64,000 nt of DNA from Caulobacter sp. CCUG 60055 (GCF_022750545.1 NZ_PUIC01000016.1:1-64000), one strand, 5' to 3'. Counted from the first letter of the stretch, positions 15,175-26,259 are shown. The notes: generated by a model not told the origin, from the letters alone. Numbers and translations: made by a program.

Positions 15175-15205
15175 ATTGACATATATTGGCACATATAATG
15201 TCAAT
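15175..15205. promoter_or_regulatory. Palindromic operator in the divergent promoter
   Basis: ATTGACAT and ATGTCAAT form perfect 8-base arms around 15 bases (ATATTGGCACATATA). The site overlaps sequences that resemble -35 and -10 elements and lies 25 bases from the isomerase-like start and 39 bases from the MBL start. A TetR gene follows the MBL gene and is the obvious candidate to bind it. Confidence 0.6.
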
Positions 15206-15244
15206 ACATCATCGACCATCCGCCATGGGGAGCAAAGCATCGGA

Positions 15245-16339
15245 ATGCGTCAGCGGACCCTGGTCGCCCTCGTCCTGACGGCCCTGATCGCGGCGGCCCT
15301 CGCCGCCGCCTACGCCATGCGGGGGCCGCTCGCGGTCGCCGGGCTGGGGCGGCTCTACGAGCGGGCGTTCGCGCGCGATCCCTACGCCGGCCTGCCGGAC
15401 GGCCTGCATGTCGGCCTGTGCGGCGCCGGAGCGCCCCTGCCCGACCCGACCCGCGCCGGCCCCTGCGTCGCCGTGCTGGCCGGGCGGCGACTGTTCGTCG
15501 TGGACGCCGGCGACGGCGGCGTGCGCAACCTGGCCCTGATGAACCTGCCGCCCCCGCAGGTGGAGGCGGCGTTCCTCACCCATTTCCATTCGGACCACAT
15601 CGACGGGCTGGGCGAGTTGATGCTGCAGCGCTGGGCCGGCGGGGCCTGGACGACGCCTTTGCCGATCTACGGGCCGACCGGGGTCGAGCAGGTAGTGGCC
15701 GGCTTCCAGGCGGCCTACGCCCTCGACCGCGGCTACCGCATCGTCCACCACGGCCCCAAGGTCATGCCGCCCTCCGGGGCCGGCGGCGAGGCGCGCGCCT
15801 TCACGGCCGGCCGCGACGCGCCCGACGTGGTGCTGATCGACGATCCCGACTTGAAGGTGACCGCCTTTCCGGTGGACCACCACCCCGCCGAGCCCGCCGT
15901 CGGCTACCGTTTCGCCTACAAGGGCCGGGTGGCGGTGATCAGCGGCGACACCGCCCCCTCGCCCCGGCTGGAGGCGGCGGCGCGGGGCGCGGACCTGCTG
16001 GTGCACGAGGGCCTGGCGCCCAATCTGGTGGCGGTGCAGCGACGGGCGGCCCTGGCGGCCGGAAAGGCCAATCTGGCGGCCATCCTGCACGACATCCTGT
16101 CCTATCACACCACGCCGGAGCAGGCCGCCGCCATCGCCCAGCGGGCCGGCGTCCGTTATCTGCTGTTCGACCATGTCATACCGCCCCTGCCGGTGGCGGC
16201 GCTCGACGGCCCCTATCTCGGCCGCTCCCGGCGGATCTTCTCGGGGACCGTCCGCGTCGGCCGCGACGGCGATTTCGTCAGCCTGCCGGCCGGCGAAACG
16301 ACCATCCGCCGCACCGGCCGCCTGCGGACGTTCCGGTGA
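15245..16339 (+). CDS. Membrane-anchored or exported MBL-fold metallohydrolase
   Basis: A 364-residue metallo-beta-lactamase-fold protein with the metal motif THFHSDH (His113, His115, Asp117, His118), a later VDHHPAEP and ISGDTAPS segment, and the final ligand in LLFDHVIPP, the RNase Z/arylsulfatase-like arrangement. Residues 5-25 form a hydrophobic anchor or signal peptide, so it acts outside the cytoplasm. The start at 15245 puts the anchor at the N-terminus; the upstream open frame crosses the promoter. Probably a hydrolase of esters or lactones; the substrate is unknown. Confidence 0.85.
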   Translation: MRQRTLVALVLTALIAAALAAAYAMRGPLAVAGLGRLYERAFARDPYAGLPDGLHVGLCGAGAPLPDPTRAGPCVAVLAGRRLFVVDAGDGGVRNLALMNLPPPQVEAAFLTHFHSDHIDGLGELMLQRWAGGAWTTPLPIYGPTGVEQVVAGFQAAYALDRGYRIVHHGPKVMPPSGAGGEARAFTAGRDAPDVVLIDDPDLKVTAFPVDHHPAEPAVGYRFAYKGRVAVISGDTAPSPRLEAAARGADLLVHEGLAPNLVAVQRRAALAAGKANLAAILHDILSYHTTPEQAAAIAQRAGVRYLLFDHVIPPLPVAALDGPYLGRSRRIFSGTVRVGRDGDFVSLPAGETTIRRTGRLRTFR

Positions 16340-16419
16340 TCGGCGGCCGGGCTGGCGCCCGACGCGCCGACGCGGTAGGTCGTCATAAGGCTCAACCGCA
16401 GGACGTCGCCACCATCGCC

Positions 16420-17043
16420 ATGGCTCTCGCCTCTCTGAGCCTCTCGCCCGACCCTTCACCCGACGCGGAAGCGCCGGCCGTCAGCGCCGACGGCCGCCGT
16501 CGTCGCGGCCAGGACAGCCGCGCCCGCATCGTCGCGGCCATGCTCGACATCATCCGCGACGGCGAGGTTTCGCCGAGCGCCGACCAGGTTGCGGCCCACG
16601 CCGGGGTGGGCTTGCGCACCGTCTTCCGCCACTTCGAGGACATGGACAGCCTCTATCGCGAGATGTCCGGCGTCATCGAGGGCGAACTGCGCGCCATAGC
16701 CGAGGCGCCGTTCCGCTCCGCCGACTGGCGCGAGCGCGTGGTCGAGCTGATCGAACGGCGCGGCGCGGCCTTCGAGCGCATCACCCCGTTCAAGCAGGCC
16801 TCGGAGGCGCTGCGCCATCGTTCGAAATTCCTCAACGGCGACGACTCGCGCCTGGTCGCCGCGCTTCGCCTGATCCTCGAGCGCGAACTGCCGCCCCCCG
16901 TCGCCCAGGACCGCGACCTCGTCGAGATCCTGGACGCGCTTCTGGGGTTCGAGACCTGGTCGCGCCTGCGCCGCAAGCAGGGCCTGTCGGAAGCGGCGAC
17001 GCAGGCGGCGCTGGAGAAGGCCGTCCGCCGCCTGATCGCCTGA
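16420..17043 (+). CDS. TetR-family regulator
   Basis: A 207-residue protein with a disordered front (Pro/Asp/Ala-rich, about 1-30), a TetR helix-turn-helix at about 33-80 (QVAAHAGVGLRTVFRHFEDMDSL) and a helical C-terminal domain. It follows the MBL gene by 80 bases on the same strand and probably controls the divergent isomerase/MBL promoter. The long frame that includes it begins inside the MBL gene in another frame. ATG 16420 is the start that keeps only TetR sequence. Confidence 0.85.
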   Translation: MALASLSLSPDPSPDAEAPAVSADGRRRRGQDSRARIVAAMLDIIRDGEVSPSADQVAAHAGVGLRTVFRHFEDMDSLYREMSGVIEGELRAIAEAPFRSADWRERVVELIERRGAAFERITPFKQASEALRHRSKFLNGDDSRLVAALRLILERELPPPVAQDRDLVEILDALLGFETWSRLRRKQGLSEAATQAALEKAVRRLIA

Positions 17044-17081
17044 ATGGCGTGCGCCGGTCGGGGCGCGACCCGCCCGCCGGA

Positions 17082-19367
<2,286 letters not shown>

Positions 19368-19465
19368 CTAGGACATCCCCCGGTGCAAGACCGACCGGCC
19401 GCGGTCGGCTGGCGGCGGGATAACAAGGCGGGACGGACGGCGGTAACGCGCAGGTTCGAACGGCC

Positions 19466-19483
19466 GTTGCGCGGCGCGCAATG
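19466..19483. promoter_or_regulatory. Putative LysR box before TonB receptor
   Basis: GTTGCGCGGCGCGCAATG contains TTGC-N7-GCAA (a T-N11-A core). A near-copy, GTTGCGCGTCGAGCAACG, stands at 21755-21772 between the LysR and metallophosphoesterase genes. LysR-type regulators bind such interrupted T-N11-A palindromes. Confidence 0.5.
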
Positions 19484-19491
19484 GCGCGGCC

Positions 19492-20850
19492 TCATTGCGC
19501 CGCCGGTCCGACGCGCGCCTGGGCGCGGGCGTAGGGTCCGAACGCCGCCAGGCCGAAGCCCGCCGAGACCGCCAGCATCAAGGGCGCGCCGATGGCCAGG
19601 GCCGCGCCCAGCCGCGCCTCGTCCTTGAGGCCGAAGTCGGTGATGAGCGCGATCAGGGTCGGCCCGAGCCCCAGGCCGACAAGATTGACCGTCAGCACCG
19701 CCAGGGCGTGCTGGACGCCCCGCATGCGGTTGGGGGTGATCTCCTGCAGGATCGCCGGGCCGGAGCCGACCGCAAGGGTCAGGAACAGCACCAGCGGCGC
19801 CAGGAGCGCCAGACACAGGACGGGTGATGCGGCCAACGGCGCGGCCAGGGCGAACGGCGCGGCCAGGACGGCGGCGCAGACCAGCACCCGCAGGCGGCCG
19901 CGCGCCACGCCGCGCGCCTTGAGGCGGTCGCCGATCAGTCCAGCCGACAGCGTGCCCAGCGCGCCGCAGACCATGACGATCAGGCCGAAGGCGTGGCCGA
20001 TCTCGCTGGCCCGCCAATGGAAGGCGCGGACGAACAGGCTGGGGACCCAGGCCGACAGGCCGTACATGGCCATGGCCGCGAAGGCGACGGCGAGGTTGAC
20101 GCAGACCAGGGCCCGGCCGTCGGTCTTGAAATAGGCCCGCACCTCGGGCCAGGGCGGCGGCGCCCGCCCCTCCGAGCCCCGCCGGCGCGGCTCGCGCAGG
20201 AACGCCACCCAGGCTGCGACGACGAAACCCGGCAGGCCGACCGCCAGGAAGACCACCTGCCAGGCCGGGATCGCGCCGAGCAAGGGCAGATCGACCACGC
20301 CGCGGGCCGCCCCAGCCACCGCCGCCGCCCCGATCACCATGGCCAGGCCGGCGCCGACATAGGCGCCCATGCTGTAGAGGCCCATCGCCAGCCCCAGCCG
20401 CCGGGGCGGGAAATAGTCGCCGATCAGGGAATAGGCCGACGGGGTCATCGCCGCCTCGCCCGCACCGACGCCGATGCGGCAGAGCAGAAGCTGGAGATAG
20501 CCGCGCGCCAGGCCGCAGCCCACCGTCATGGCGCTCCAGACCGCGATCCCCGCCGACAGCACGGTCAGCCGGCGACGGCTGTCGATCAGCCGCCCGACCG
20601 GAAGCCCGCCGATCGACAGGAACAGGGCGAAGGACAGGCCCTGCAGCAGGCTGACCTGGGTGTCGGAGAGGCCGAGGTCGCGCTTCATCGGCTCGACCAG
20701 CAGATTGAGGACCTGCCGGTCGAGAAAGGCCAGGACATAGGCCAGGATCAGGACGGCGAGCGCATACCAGGGATAGGCAGAGGCCCGCTCTCCGGCGGCC
20801 TCGACCGCCGCACCGGCCTCGTCGCCAGGCGTCGCCACCGTCGCGCTCAT
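19492..20850 (-). CDS. MFS transporter (spinster/anion-symporter type)
   Basis: A 452-residue major facilitator with about twelve hydrophobic helices. The first is YALAVLILAYVLAFLDRQ (about 29-46), followed by the FLDRQVLNLLVEPMKRDLGL pattern and GRLIDSRRRL in loop 2-3, typical of the Spns/ACS group of bacterial MFS carriers for organic anions and sugar acids. The frame is open into the metallophosphoesterase in another frame. The ATG at 20850 follows GGGAGAG and begins a short acidic cytoplasmic tail. It is 14 bases behind the metallophosphoesterase gene, clearly the same operon, and probably moves the receptor's substrate across the inner membrane. Confidence 0.88.
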   Translation of the reverse strand: MSATVATPGDEAGAAVEAAGERASAYPWYALAVLILAYVLAFLDRQVLNLLVEPMKRDLGLSDTQVSLLQGLSFALFLSIGGLPVGRLIDSRRRLTVLSAGIAVWSAMTVGCGLARGYLQLLLCRIGVGAGEAAMTPSAYSLIGDYFPPRRLGLAMGLYSMGAYVGAGLAMVIGAAAVAGAARGVVDLPLLGAIPAWQVVFLAVGLPGFVVAAWVAFLREPRRRGSEGRAPPPWPEVRAYFKTDGRALVCVNLAVAFAAMAMYGLSAWVPSLFVRAFHWRASEIGHAFGLIVMVCGALGTLSAGLIGDRLKARGVARGRLRVLVCAAVLAAPFALAAPLAASPVLCLALLAPLVLFLTLAVGSGPAILQEITPNRMRGVQHALAVLTVNLVGLGLGPTLIALITDFGLKDEARLGAALAIGAPLMLAVSAGFGLAAFGPYARAQARVGPAAQ

Positions 20851-20864
20851 CCCCGCTCTCCCAT

Positions 20865-21698
20865 TCAGGCCAGCAGCCGGCTCAGCTGCGGATAGACGGC
20901 CGCGTGATCGGCCAGATCGAGCTGGGCCAGGCCCGACGGGACGACCAGATCGATCTGATGGCCGTCGTCGGTCAGGTCGAGCAGCATGGTTCCGACCACC
21001 TTGTCGCCGATGCGTTCCTGCAGCCGGTCGGGGATGACGAAGGCCGTCGACGGCGCCCAGACGTGCTCTACCTCGCCCACATGAAAACGGCGTGTCTGGT
21101 GGGTGTGGCCGCAGACCACGAAGCGCAGGTCGCAGCCAGCCAGCATGTCGAACAGCCGCCGGCGCGGGGCGAGCGGCGGATAGCGATGGTGGACCACCTC
21201 GTCGGCCGGGCCGTCGCGGAACAGCGGCTTGTGCAGGAACAGGCCGACCGGGCCGCGCGCGCCGGCCAGGCGCTCGGCCAGCCAGTCGAACTGTCGCGCC
21301 TCTTCCGCCTCGCCGGCGCCAAGCAGTTGGGCGTTGAGGCCGATCAGGGCCCAGCGCCCCGCCTCCAGCGACCACCAGTCGCGGCCGAAGACGCGGCGAT
21401 AGGCCGCCAGCCGGCCGGCGTCCACGGTCGGCTCGTCCTTCCCCCCGCCCTCCATGGGATTGTCGCCGATGTCGTGGTTGCCGGGCAGGAAGCGGATGCG
21501 CCCTTCCAGCGGCGCGAACACCTCGGCCGCCTCGGCGAAGTGGCGCTCGTCCTTGGCGCCGTCGGCGGTGATGTCGCCGAGGTGGACGACGAGATCGGCT
21601 TCCGTCGCCGCGATCCAGGCCAGAGCGGCCTCGGCGTTGCAGCGAAAGGCCGTGGCGGCCGGCGCCAGGTGCGTGTCGGATATCAGGGCGATCTTCAT
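20865..21698 (-). CDS. Calcineurin-like metallophosphoesterase
   Basis: A 277-residue enzyme of the CpdA-like phosphoesterase fold with all metal motifs: ISDTHLAP at residue 7, VVHLGDITADG near 37, LPGNHD near 72, a lone His in LFLHKPLF, and CGHTHQTRRF near 195. It should hydrolyse phosphomonoesters or diesters in the cytoplasm with two metal ions. It is first in the operon with the MFS transporter and divergent from LysR, so it may process a phosphorylated or phosphodiester compound imported by the system. The ATG at 21698 opens with the family-typical MKIALISDTH. Confidence 0.88.
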   Translation of the reverse strand: MKIALISDTHLAPAATAFRCNAEAALAWIAATEADLVVHLGDITADGAKDERHFAEAAEVFAPLEGRIRFLPGNHDIGDNPMEGGGKDEPTVDAGRLAAYRRVFGRDWWSLEAGRWALIGLNAQLLGAGEAEEARQFDWLAERLAGARGPVGLFLHKPLFRDGPADEVVHHRYPPLAPRRRLFDMLAGCDLRFVVCGHTHQTRRFHVGEVEHVWAPSTAFVIPDRLQERIGDKVVGTMLLDLTDDGHQIDLVVPSGLAQLDLADHAAVYPQLSRLLA

Positions 21699-21745
21699 CG
21701 CCCATGGGGTGCCGCAAGGCCGCGCCCCGCGCAAACGCAAGCCCT

Positions 21746-21772
21746 GCAACGCGCGTTGCGCGTCGAGCAACG
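21746..21772. promoter_or_regulatory. Putative LysR boxes in divergent promoter
   Basis: A perfect 14-base palindrome GCAACGCGCGTTGC (21746-21759) overlaps GTTGCGCGTCGAGCAACG (21755-21772). The latter shares TTGC-N7-GCAA with the site before the TonB gene at 19466. It lies 48 bases upstream of the metallophosphoesterase start. Confidence 0.5.
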
Positions 21773-21815
21773 CCCCGGCCGGGCGACCGTCCTCAAACTG
21801 TGACAATCGGACGAT

Positions 21816-21831
21816 AGTCTGTGCGCAGACT
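21816..21831. promoter_or_regulatory. Inverted repeat just upstream of the LysR gene
   Basis: AGTCTG-TGCG-CAGACT lies 12 bases before the LysR start, where it would block transcription or translation of the regulator if bound. It does not resemble the TTGC-N7-GCAA boxes, so a different protein or an RNA hairpin is possible. Confidence 0.45.
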
Positions 21832-21842
21832 GACTGGACGGC

Positions 21843-22814
21843 GTGAACCGACAGATGCTGCGCCAAGCCCCCTCGCTCGAAGCCGCGGAAGCCTTCCTCG
21901 CCGCCGCCCGCGCCCGCAGCTTCCGCGCCGCGGCGGCCGAGCTCGCGCTCAGCCCCTCGGCCTTCTCGCGCCGCATCCAGATGCTGGAGGCGTTCGTCGA
22001 GGCGCCGCTGTTCGACCGTTCCGGGCCCGCCGTGCGCCTGACCGAGGTCGGCGCCCGCTATCTGAGCCAGATCGAGCCGGCCATGGAGACCATCCGGCGG
22101 GCCACCGCCGACCTCAAGGACGCCGCCGGCCGCCTGGGCCGCCTGCGGCTGGCCACCTCGCACTCGCTGGCGGTCGGCTGGCTGATCCCCCGGCTGCCCG
22201 ACCTGCTGCAAAGGCACGGTCTGGAGGTCGATCTGACCGTCGGGCGCGGCCCGCAGGTGCTGAGGTCCGGCGCCGCCGACATCGCGCTCTGGGGCGGCGA
22301 CGGCGGCGAGGACGACCTGGCCTGCGACCGCATCGTCGATCTCGACGGCGTGCTGGTGTCGGCGCCGACTCTGGCCGACGGCCGCGCGCCGCCGCGCCGC
22401 CTGGAGGACCTCGCCGCCCACCGCATGCTGTCGGTGCGCAGCCCGCCCGACCTGTGGTCGCACTGGCTGTCGGGAACCGGCTGCGGCATGGCCGCCGCGT
22501 CCACCCCGTTCGACACCTCGCACCTGATGTACGAAGCCGCCGCCAGCGGACTGGGCGTCACCCTGGCGGTGCCGCTGCTGGCCGAACGCTTCCTCGCCGA
22601 GCGGCGGCTGCGGCCATGCCTTGGCGTCCGCCGGCCGGTGGGTTCGGGCTACAGCCTGTTCTACGCCAGCGCCGACCTGCGCCGCCGGCCGCAGATCAGG
22701 ACCTTCCTGGCCTGGCTCCAGGAGCAGGCGGCGGGCTCGCTGCGGACCTTCGACGCCTGGTGGGACGCCTATCAGCGGGACGCGGCCGCGGAGCCGTCCG
22801 CCGCCGCGGCCTGA
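21843..22814 (+). CDS. LysR-family transcriptional regulator
   Basis: A 323-residue LysR protein with an N-terminal winged helix-turn-helix (AFLAAARARSFRAAAAELAL ... SRRIQMLEAFVEAPLFDRSG, about 17-60) and a periplasmic-binding-like effector domain. It starts at a GTG (21843); an ATG four codons on is possible. It reads divergently from the metallophosphoesterase-MFS operon, the classic LysR arrangement, and a shared box suggests that it also controls the TonB receptor at 17082-19367. The GcvA-like architecture gives no hint of the effector. Confidence 0.88.
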   Translation: MNRQMLRQAPSLEAAEAFLAAARARSFRAAAAELALSPSAFSRRIQMLEAFVEAPLFDRSGPAVRLTEVGARYLSQIEPAMETIRRATADLKDAAGRLGRLRLATSHSLAVGWLIPRLPDLLQRHGLEVDLTVGRGPQVLRSGAADIALWGGDGGEDDLACDRIVDLDGVLVSAPTLADGRAPPRRLEDLAAHRMLSVRSPPDLWSHWLSGTGCGMAAASTPFDTSHLMYEAAASGLGVTLAVPLLAERFLAERRLRPCLGVRRPVGSGYSLFYASADLRRRPQIRTFLAWLQEQAAGSLRTFDAWWDAYQRDAAAEPSAAAA

Positions 22815-22848
22815 ACCGCGCCGGCTCGCTTCGCCTCCCGGACTATCC

Positions 22849-23295
22849 CTAGTAGGGCGGGGTGTCGTCGGCGGCCGGTTTGGCCGGCGCCGTCTTGGCG
22901 GTCGAGCCCGCGCTCTTGGCGGCGCCCTGCGGCTGGTCAGAACCGGAAGACGCCCCGGCCGAGGCGGCGGTGTCAGGCACCTGCAGGGCCGGCTGCTGGG
23001 CCTGAAGCGCCGAAGCGGCCTTCTGGGCGGCGAGCTCGTCCTCGGACGGCTTCTTCGGCTTTTCGACCTTGGCCGGCGCCGGCGCCGTCTCGACGATCGG
23101 CTTGGCGTCGATCACCGCCGGCGTGTTCGCAGCGTGCGCGGCCGGCGCCATGGTCGGCGGCGGCGCCACCGCCCCGCTCCCGGTCAAGGTCCGGCCAAGT
23201 CCAAGCAAGAAACCGAGCAGCGCCAAGGCGCCGATGACCGCAGCGGCCGTCCACACGGCCGAACGCGGCATCCCGATATCCATCGCCTCCTGCAT
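22849..23295 (-). CDS. Ala/Pro-rich membrane-anchored hypothetical protein
   Basis: About 148 residues with one membrane helix near the N-terminus (AVWTAAAVIGALALLGFLLG) followed by a long low-complexity tail rich in Ala, Pro, Lys and Gln that projects into the periplasm or cytoplasm. No domain is recognised. It may be a scaffold or linker protein. Two starts are close together: ATG 23295, and ATG 23283, which has a perfect AGGAGG only two bases away. The second spacing is short. It ends 34 bases from the convergent LysR gene. Confidence 0.55.
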   Translation of the reverse strand: MQEAMDIGMPRSAVWTAAAVIGALALLGFLLGLGRTLTGSGAVAPPPTMAPAAHAANTPAVIDAKPIVETAPAPAKVEKPKKPSEDELAAQKAASALQAQQPALQVPDTAASAGASSGSDQPQGAAKSAGSTAKTAPAKPAADDTPPY

Positions 23296-23388
23296 CAAGA
23301 AGCACTCACAAAATCCCCGCCTGCCTGGACTTTCGCGCGTCCGGCGCCGGCTGTCCACGACCCCGGAGAAAAAACCCGGCCGCGCGCG

Positions 23389-23421
23389 AAAAAATAGGGC
23401 GGCTCCACGAGGGAGCCGCCC
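23389..23421 (-). terminator. Rho-independent terminator of TonB receptor gene
   Basis: GGGCGGCTCC and GGAGCCGCCC form a 10-base stem with a 5-base loop (23397-23421). On the minus strand it is followed by TATTTTTTC. It stands 44 bases after the stop codon of the receptor gene. Confidence 0.85.
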
Positions 23422-23464
23422 TTCAAGGTCAGCACCGAGGAAAAAGAATCCAGGCGCCGAGGAA

Positions 23465-26176
23465 CTAGAACGACTTGGTCAGGGCGAGGCCGAAGGTGCG
23501 CGGCTCGTTCAGGAACAGGCTGGTGGCCAGCCCCTGCGAGTCGTCGCTCAGCGCCGTGCCGGTGATCACGTCGTCGTTGAGCAGGTTCTTCACATAGAGC
23601 TGGGCGTCGAAGCCCCAGCTCTTGTTCGACACCGTCAGCGTCGCGTTGACGTTGTCCCAGGCCTGCAGCCGGTCGGCGACGGTGTTGAAGATCCGGGCGT
23701 AGGATTCCGACTGGTGATAGTAGTCGCCGCGCAGGGTGGCGCTCCAGTCGCTCGCGAAATCCCAGCGGTACTGGGCGCCCAGCGACACCGTCCAGTGCGG
23801 CGAGTTCGGCAGTTCCTTGCCCTTCAGGCCGACCGGGACGCCTTCGCTGGGCGTCACGCCGAGAGCCGAGTACGCCCCGGCGCAGATGCCCAGGATCGCT
23901 GACGGCGTGCCGGTGACGCCCGGCACGTTGGGCGCGCCGGGCAGGCCCTGGATGATGGCCAGGACGCCGGCCACGCCCGCCGTCGGCGCCACGCAGTTCG
24001 AGCCGTCCTTGGCCTTGACCACGGTCAGGGCTGGATTGCCCTGCGTGCGGTTCAGGGTGTCGATCGAGCTGCCGTTGCTGATCTCGGTGTCGAGATAGCC
24101 GATGTTGGCGTTGAAGCGCAGACGGCGGACCGGCTCCCAGATCGATTCGAACTCGGCCCCGTAGATCTTGGCGTCGATGTTCTCGTTGACCGCCGTCTTG
24201 TTGACGATCTTGGCGATCTGATAGCCGCTGTAGTTGTAATAGAAGCCGGTCAGGTTGAGCAGCAGGCTGCCGTTCAGCAGGGTGTTCTTGGTGCCGATCT
24301 CGTAGGCGTCGACGAACTCGGGCGCGTAGGTCGGGGGCGAGGCCACCGCCGCCGGCGGGTTGAAGCCGCCGCCCTTGTAGCCGCGCGAATAGGACGCGTA
24401 GATCAAGGTGCGGTCAGTGAACGACAGCTTCGGCGACCAGTCGATGTTCAGGCGGCCGGTGGTCTCCTTGAACTTGGCGTACTGGGTGCCGGAGGCGGTG
24501 AGCCCCTGCCCCGGCGCCAGCAGCATGATCGGATAGTTCACCGCCTTCTTGGCGTCGTCGGTGTAGCGCAGGCCGCCGGTGACCTTCAGGTCGTCGGTCA
24601 GCTTGTAGTAGACCTCGCCGAACAGGGCCTTGGACGTCAGGTCGTAAGGCGTCTGGCTGAGATAATAGTTGTGGCCGACGCCGCTGGGCGGATTGCTGGG
24701 GTCGATATAGATCTGGCCGGCAGGGTTGTTGGCGTTCTGCAGGTTGTTGACCTGGGCGTAGGCGGTCAGCGTGTTGGAGAACACGTAATACTGGCTGTCG
24801 GTGTGGTATTTCAGATAGATGCCGCCGACGCTGAAGTTCAGCGGGCCGGCGTAGTTCGACTGCAGCCGGAACTCCTGGCTGATCTGGCGGCTCTTGGCGG
24901 TCGAGATGTCGTAGGTCTGGAAGATGTTGGACGCGCCGATCTGCGGGTCGTTGATCATGCCGCCCGGCGCGAACGGCGTGGAGTTGAACGGCCCGTTCGG
25001 CAAGGCCATCACCGAATCCTGCCGCGAATTGACGAAGTCGCGGCTGCTCGAGGTCAGCGAGGTGAAGGTCAGGTCGTCGGTGACGTTCCAGACCATGTTG
25101 AGCTGCACCAGGTCGTTCTTGGCCCTGTAGGTCGGCGAACCCGAGATCTGGGCCCGGCGCAGGTCCGCGCTCTGCACGCTGCCGGCGTAGGCGTCGCCGG
25201 TGATCAGGCCGGTCAGGTTGCCGAGCAGGCCGCCCAGGGTGGCGGTGCTGTTGGGCTGGCTGTAGGCGGCGCTGGAATAGAGCGAGCCCGGCAGGCAGCC
25301 CTGGCTGAGGAAGTTGCGCAGGCCGCCGGTGGGCACCCCGCCGACCGCCGCCGGCCCGGTGTCCTTGACGCACAGCGTCCGGCCGCGGCGCAGGCGGTCG
25401 TCGTCCTCCTGGAAGTGCTCCCACATCAGCGAGGCCTTGAACGACTCCACGGGCTGCCACTGGGCGGTCAGGCGGGTGGAGTAGAGGTCGCGGCCGTCGA
25501 CCTTCTGACCGTTCGCCTGGTTGGTGGTGAAGCCGTCGCGGGAAAGGTACGAACCGGCGAAGCGCACGCTGAAGGTGTCGGTGAAGGGCATGTTGACGAA
25601 GCCCTTCACCTTGGTGGTGTTGAAGTTGCCGTACTCGCCCGTGATGCTGCCTTCGCGCTGGCTGGTCGGGGTGGCGGTGATGATGTTGACCAGGCCGCCG
25701 GTGGCGTTGCGGCCGTAGAGGGTGCCTTGCGGTCCGCGCAGCACCTCGACCCGTTCGACGTCGTAGAACTCGGCCTCGAACAGGCGGTTGGAGGTCAGGG
25801 GCGCGTTGTTCTCGTGGATGCCGACGCCGGAATCCGACGAGGTGGCGACCAGCGCCGCGCCGATGCCGCGAATCTGGAAGTTGTAGCCGGTGTAGCTGGT
25901 CTTGGAGAAGCTGACGTTCGGCACCGCCAGCACCAGGTTCGCGCCGCCGTCGATCCGTTGCGACGCCAGCGACTTGGCCGAAAAGGCCGACACCGCGATC
26001 GGAACGTCCTGCAGCGCCTCCTCGCGCTTCTGCGCCGTGACCACCAGTTCTTCGATGACGGCGCCGCCCTGGGCGGGCGCGGCGGGCGGCGGGGCGTCGG
26101 CGGCATGGGCCGCCGTGGCGATGGCCAGAATACTGGACGCAGCAAAAAGCGCGCTGGCGCGCGTGAAGAGACGCAT
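23465..26176 (-). CDS. TonB-dependent outer membrane receptor (TetR-linked)
   Basis: A 903-residue receptor with signal peptide MRLFTRASALFAASSILAIA and cleavage after AHA, a TonB box IEELVVTAQKREEALQDVPI, the plug motif VEVLRGPQGTLYGRNATGG, and a beta-barrel ending LNEPRTFGLALTKSF. The VTAQKREE...LQDVPI form is typical of the abundant receptors of sphingomonads and Caulobacterales that take up plant or aromatic compounds. A divergent TetR gene with a perfect operator in between suggests substrate-induced expression. A strong terminator follows. Confidence 0.92.
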   Translation of the reverse strand: MRLFTRASALFAASSILAIATAAHAADAPPPAAPAQGGAVIEELVVTAQKREEALQDVPIAVSAFSAKSLASQRIDGGANLVLAVPNVSFSKTSYTGYNFQIRGIGAALVATSSDSGVGIHENNAPLTSNRLFEAEFYDVERVEVLRGPQGTLYGRNATGGLVNIITATPTSQREGSITGEYGNFNTTKVKGFVNMPFTDTFSVRFAGSYLSRDGFTTNQANGQKVDGRDLYSTRLTAQWQPVESFKASLMWEHFQEDDDRLRRGRTLCVKDTGPAAVGGVPTGGLRNFLSQGCLPGSLYSSAAYSQPNSTATLGGLLGNLTGLITGDAYAGSVQSADLRRAQISGSPTYRAKNDLVQLNMVWNVTDDLTFTSLTSSSRDFVNSRQDSVMALPNGPFNSTPFAPGGMINDPQIGASNIFQTYDISTAKSRQISQEFRLQSNYAGPLNFSVGGIYLKYHTDSQYYVFSNTLTAYAQVNNLQNANNPAGQIYIDPSNPPSGVGHNYYLSQTPYDLTSKALFGEVYYKLTDDLKVTGGLRYTDDAKKAVNYPIMLLAPGQGLTASGTQYAKFKETTGRLNIDWSPKLSFTDRTLIYASYSRGYKGGGFNPPAAVASPPTYAPEFVDAYEIGTKNTLLNGSLLLNLTGFYYNYSGYQIAKIVNKTAVNENIDAKIYGAEFESIWEPVRRLRFNANIGYLDTEISNGSSIDTLNRTQGNPALTVVKAKDGSNCVAPTAGVAGVLAIIQGLPGAPNVPGVTGTPSAILGICAGAYSALGVTPSEGVPVGLKGKELPNSPHWTVSLGAQYRWDFASDWSATLRGDYYHQSESYARIFNTVADRLQAWDNVNATLTVSNKSWGFDAQLYVKNLLNDDVITGTALSDDSQGLATSLFLNEPRTFGLALTKSF

Positions 26177-26235
26177 GAAATTCCTCCCGATCCCTTTGTT
26201 GGCAAGGGTTAGGCGAGACCATCCGCCAGCTTTCC

Positions 26236-26259
26236 AAATCAGTCAAGCGTGACTGATTT
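26236..26259. promoter_or_regulatory. TetR operator between receptor and TetR genes
   Basis: AAATCAGTCA-AGCG-TGACTGATTT is a perfect inverted repeat with 10-base arms, 59 bases upstream of the receptor start and 71 bases before the TetR start. Its size and position are what a TetR dimer or pair of dimers needs to control both genes. Confidence 0.75.
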
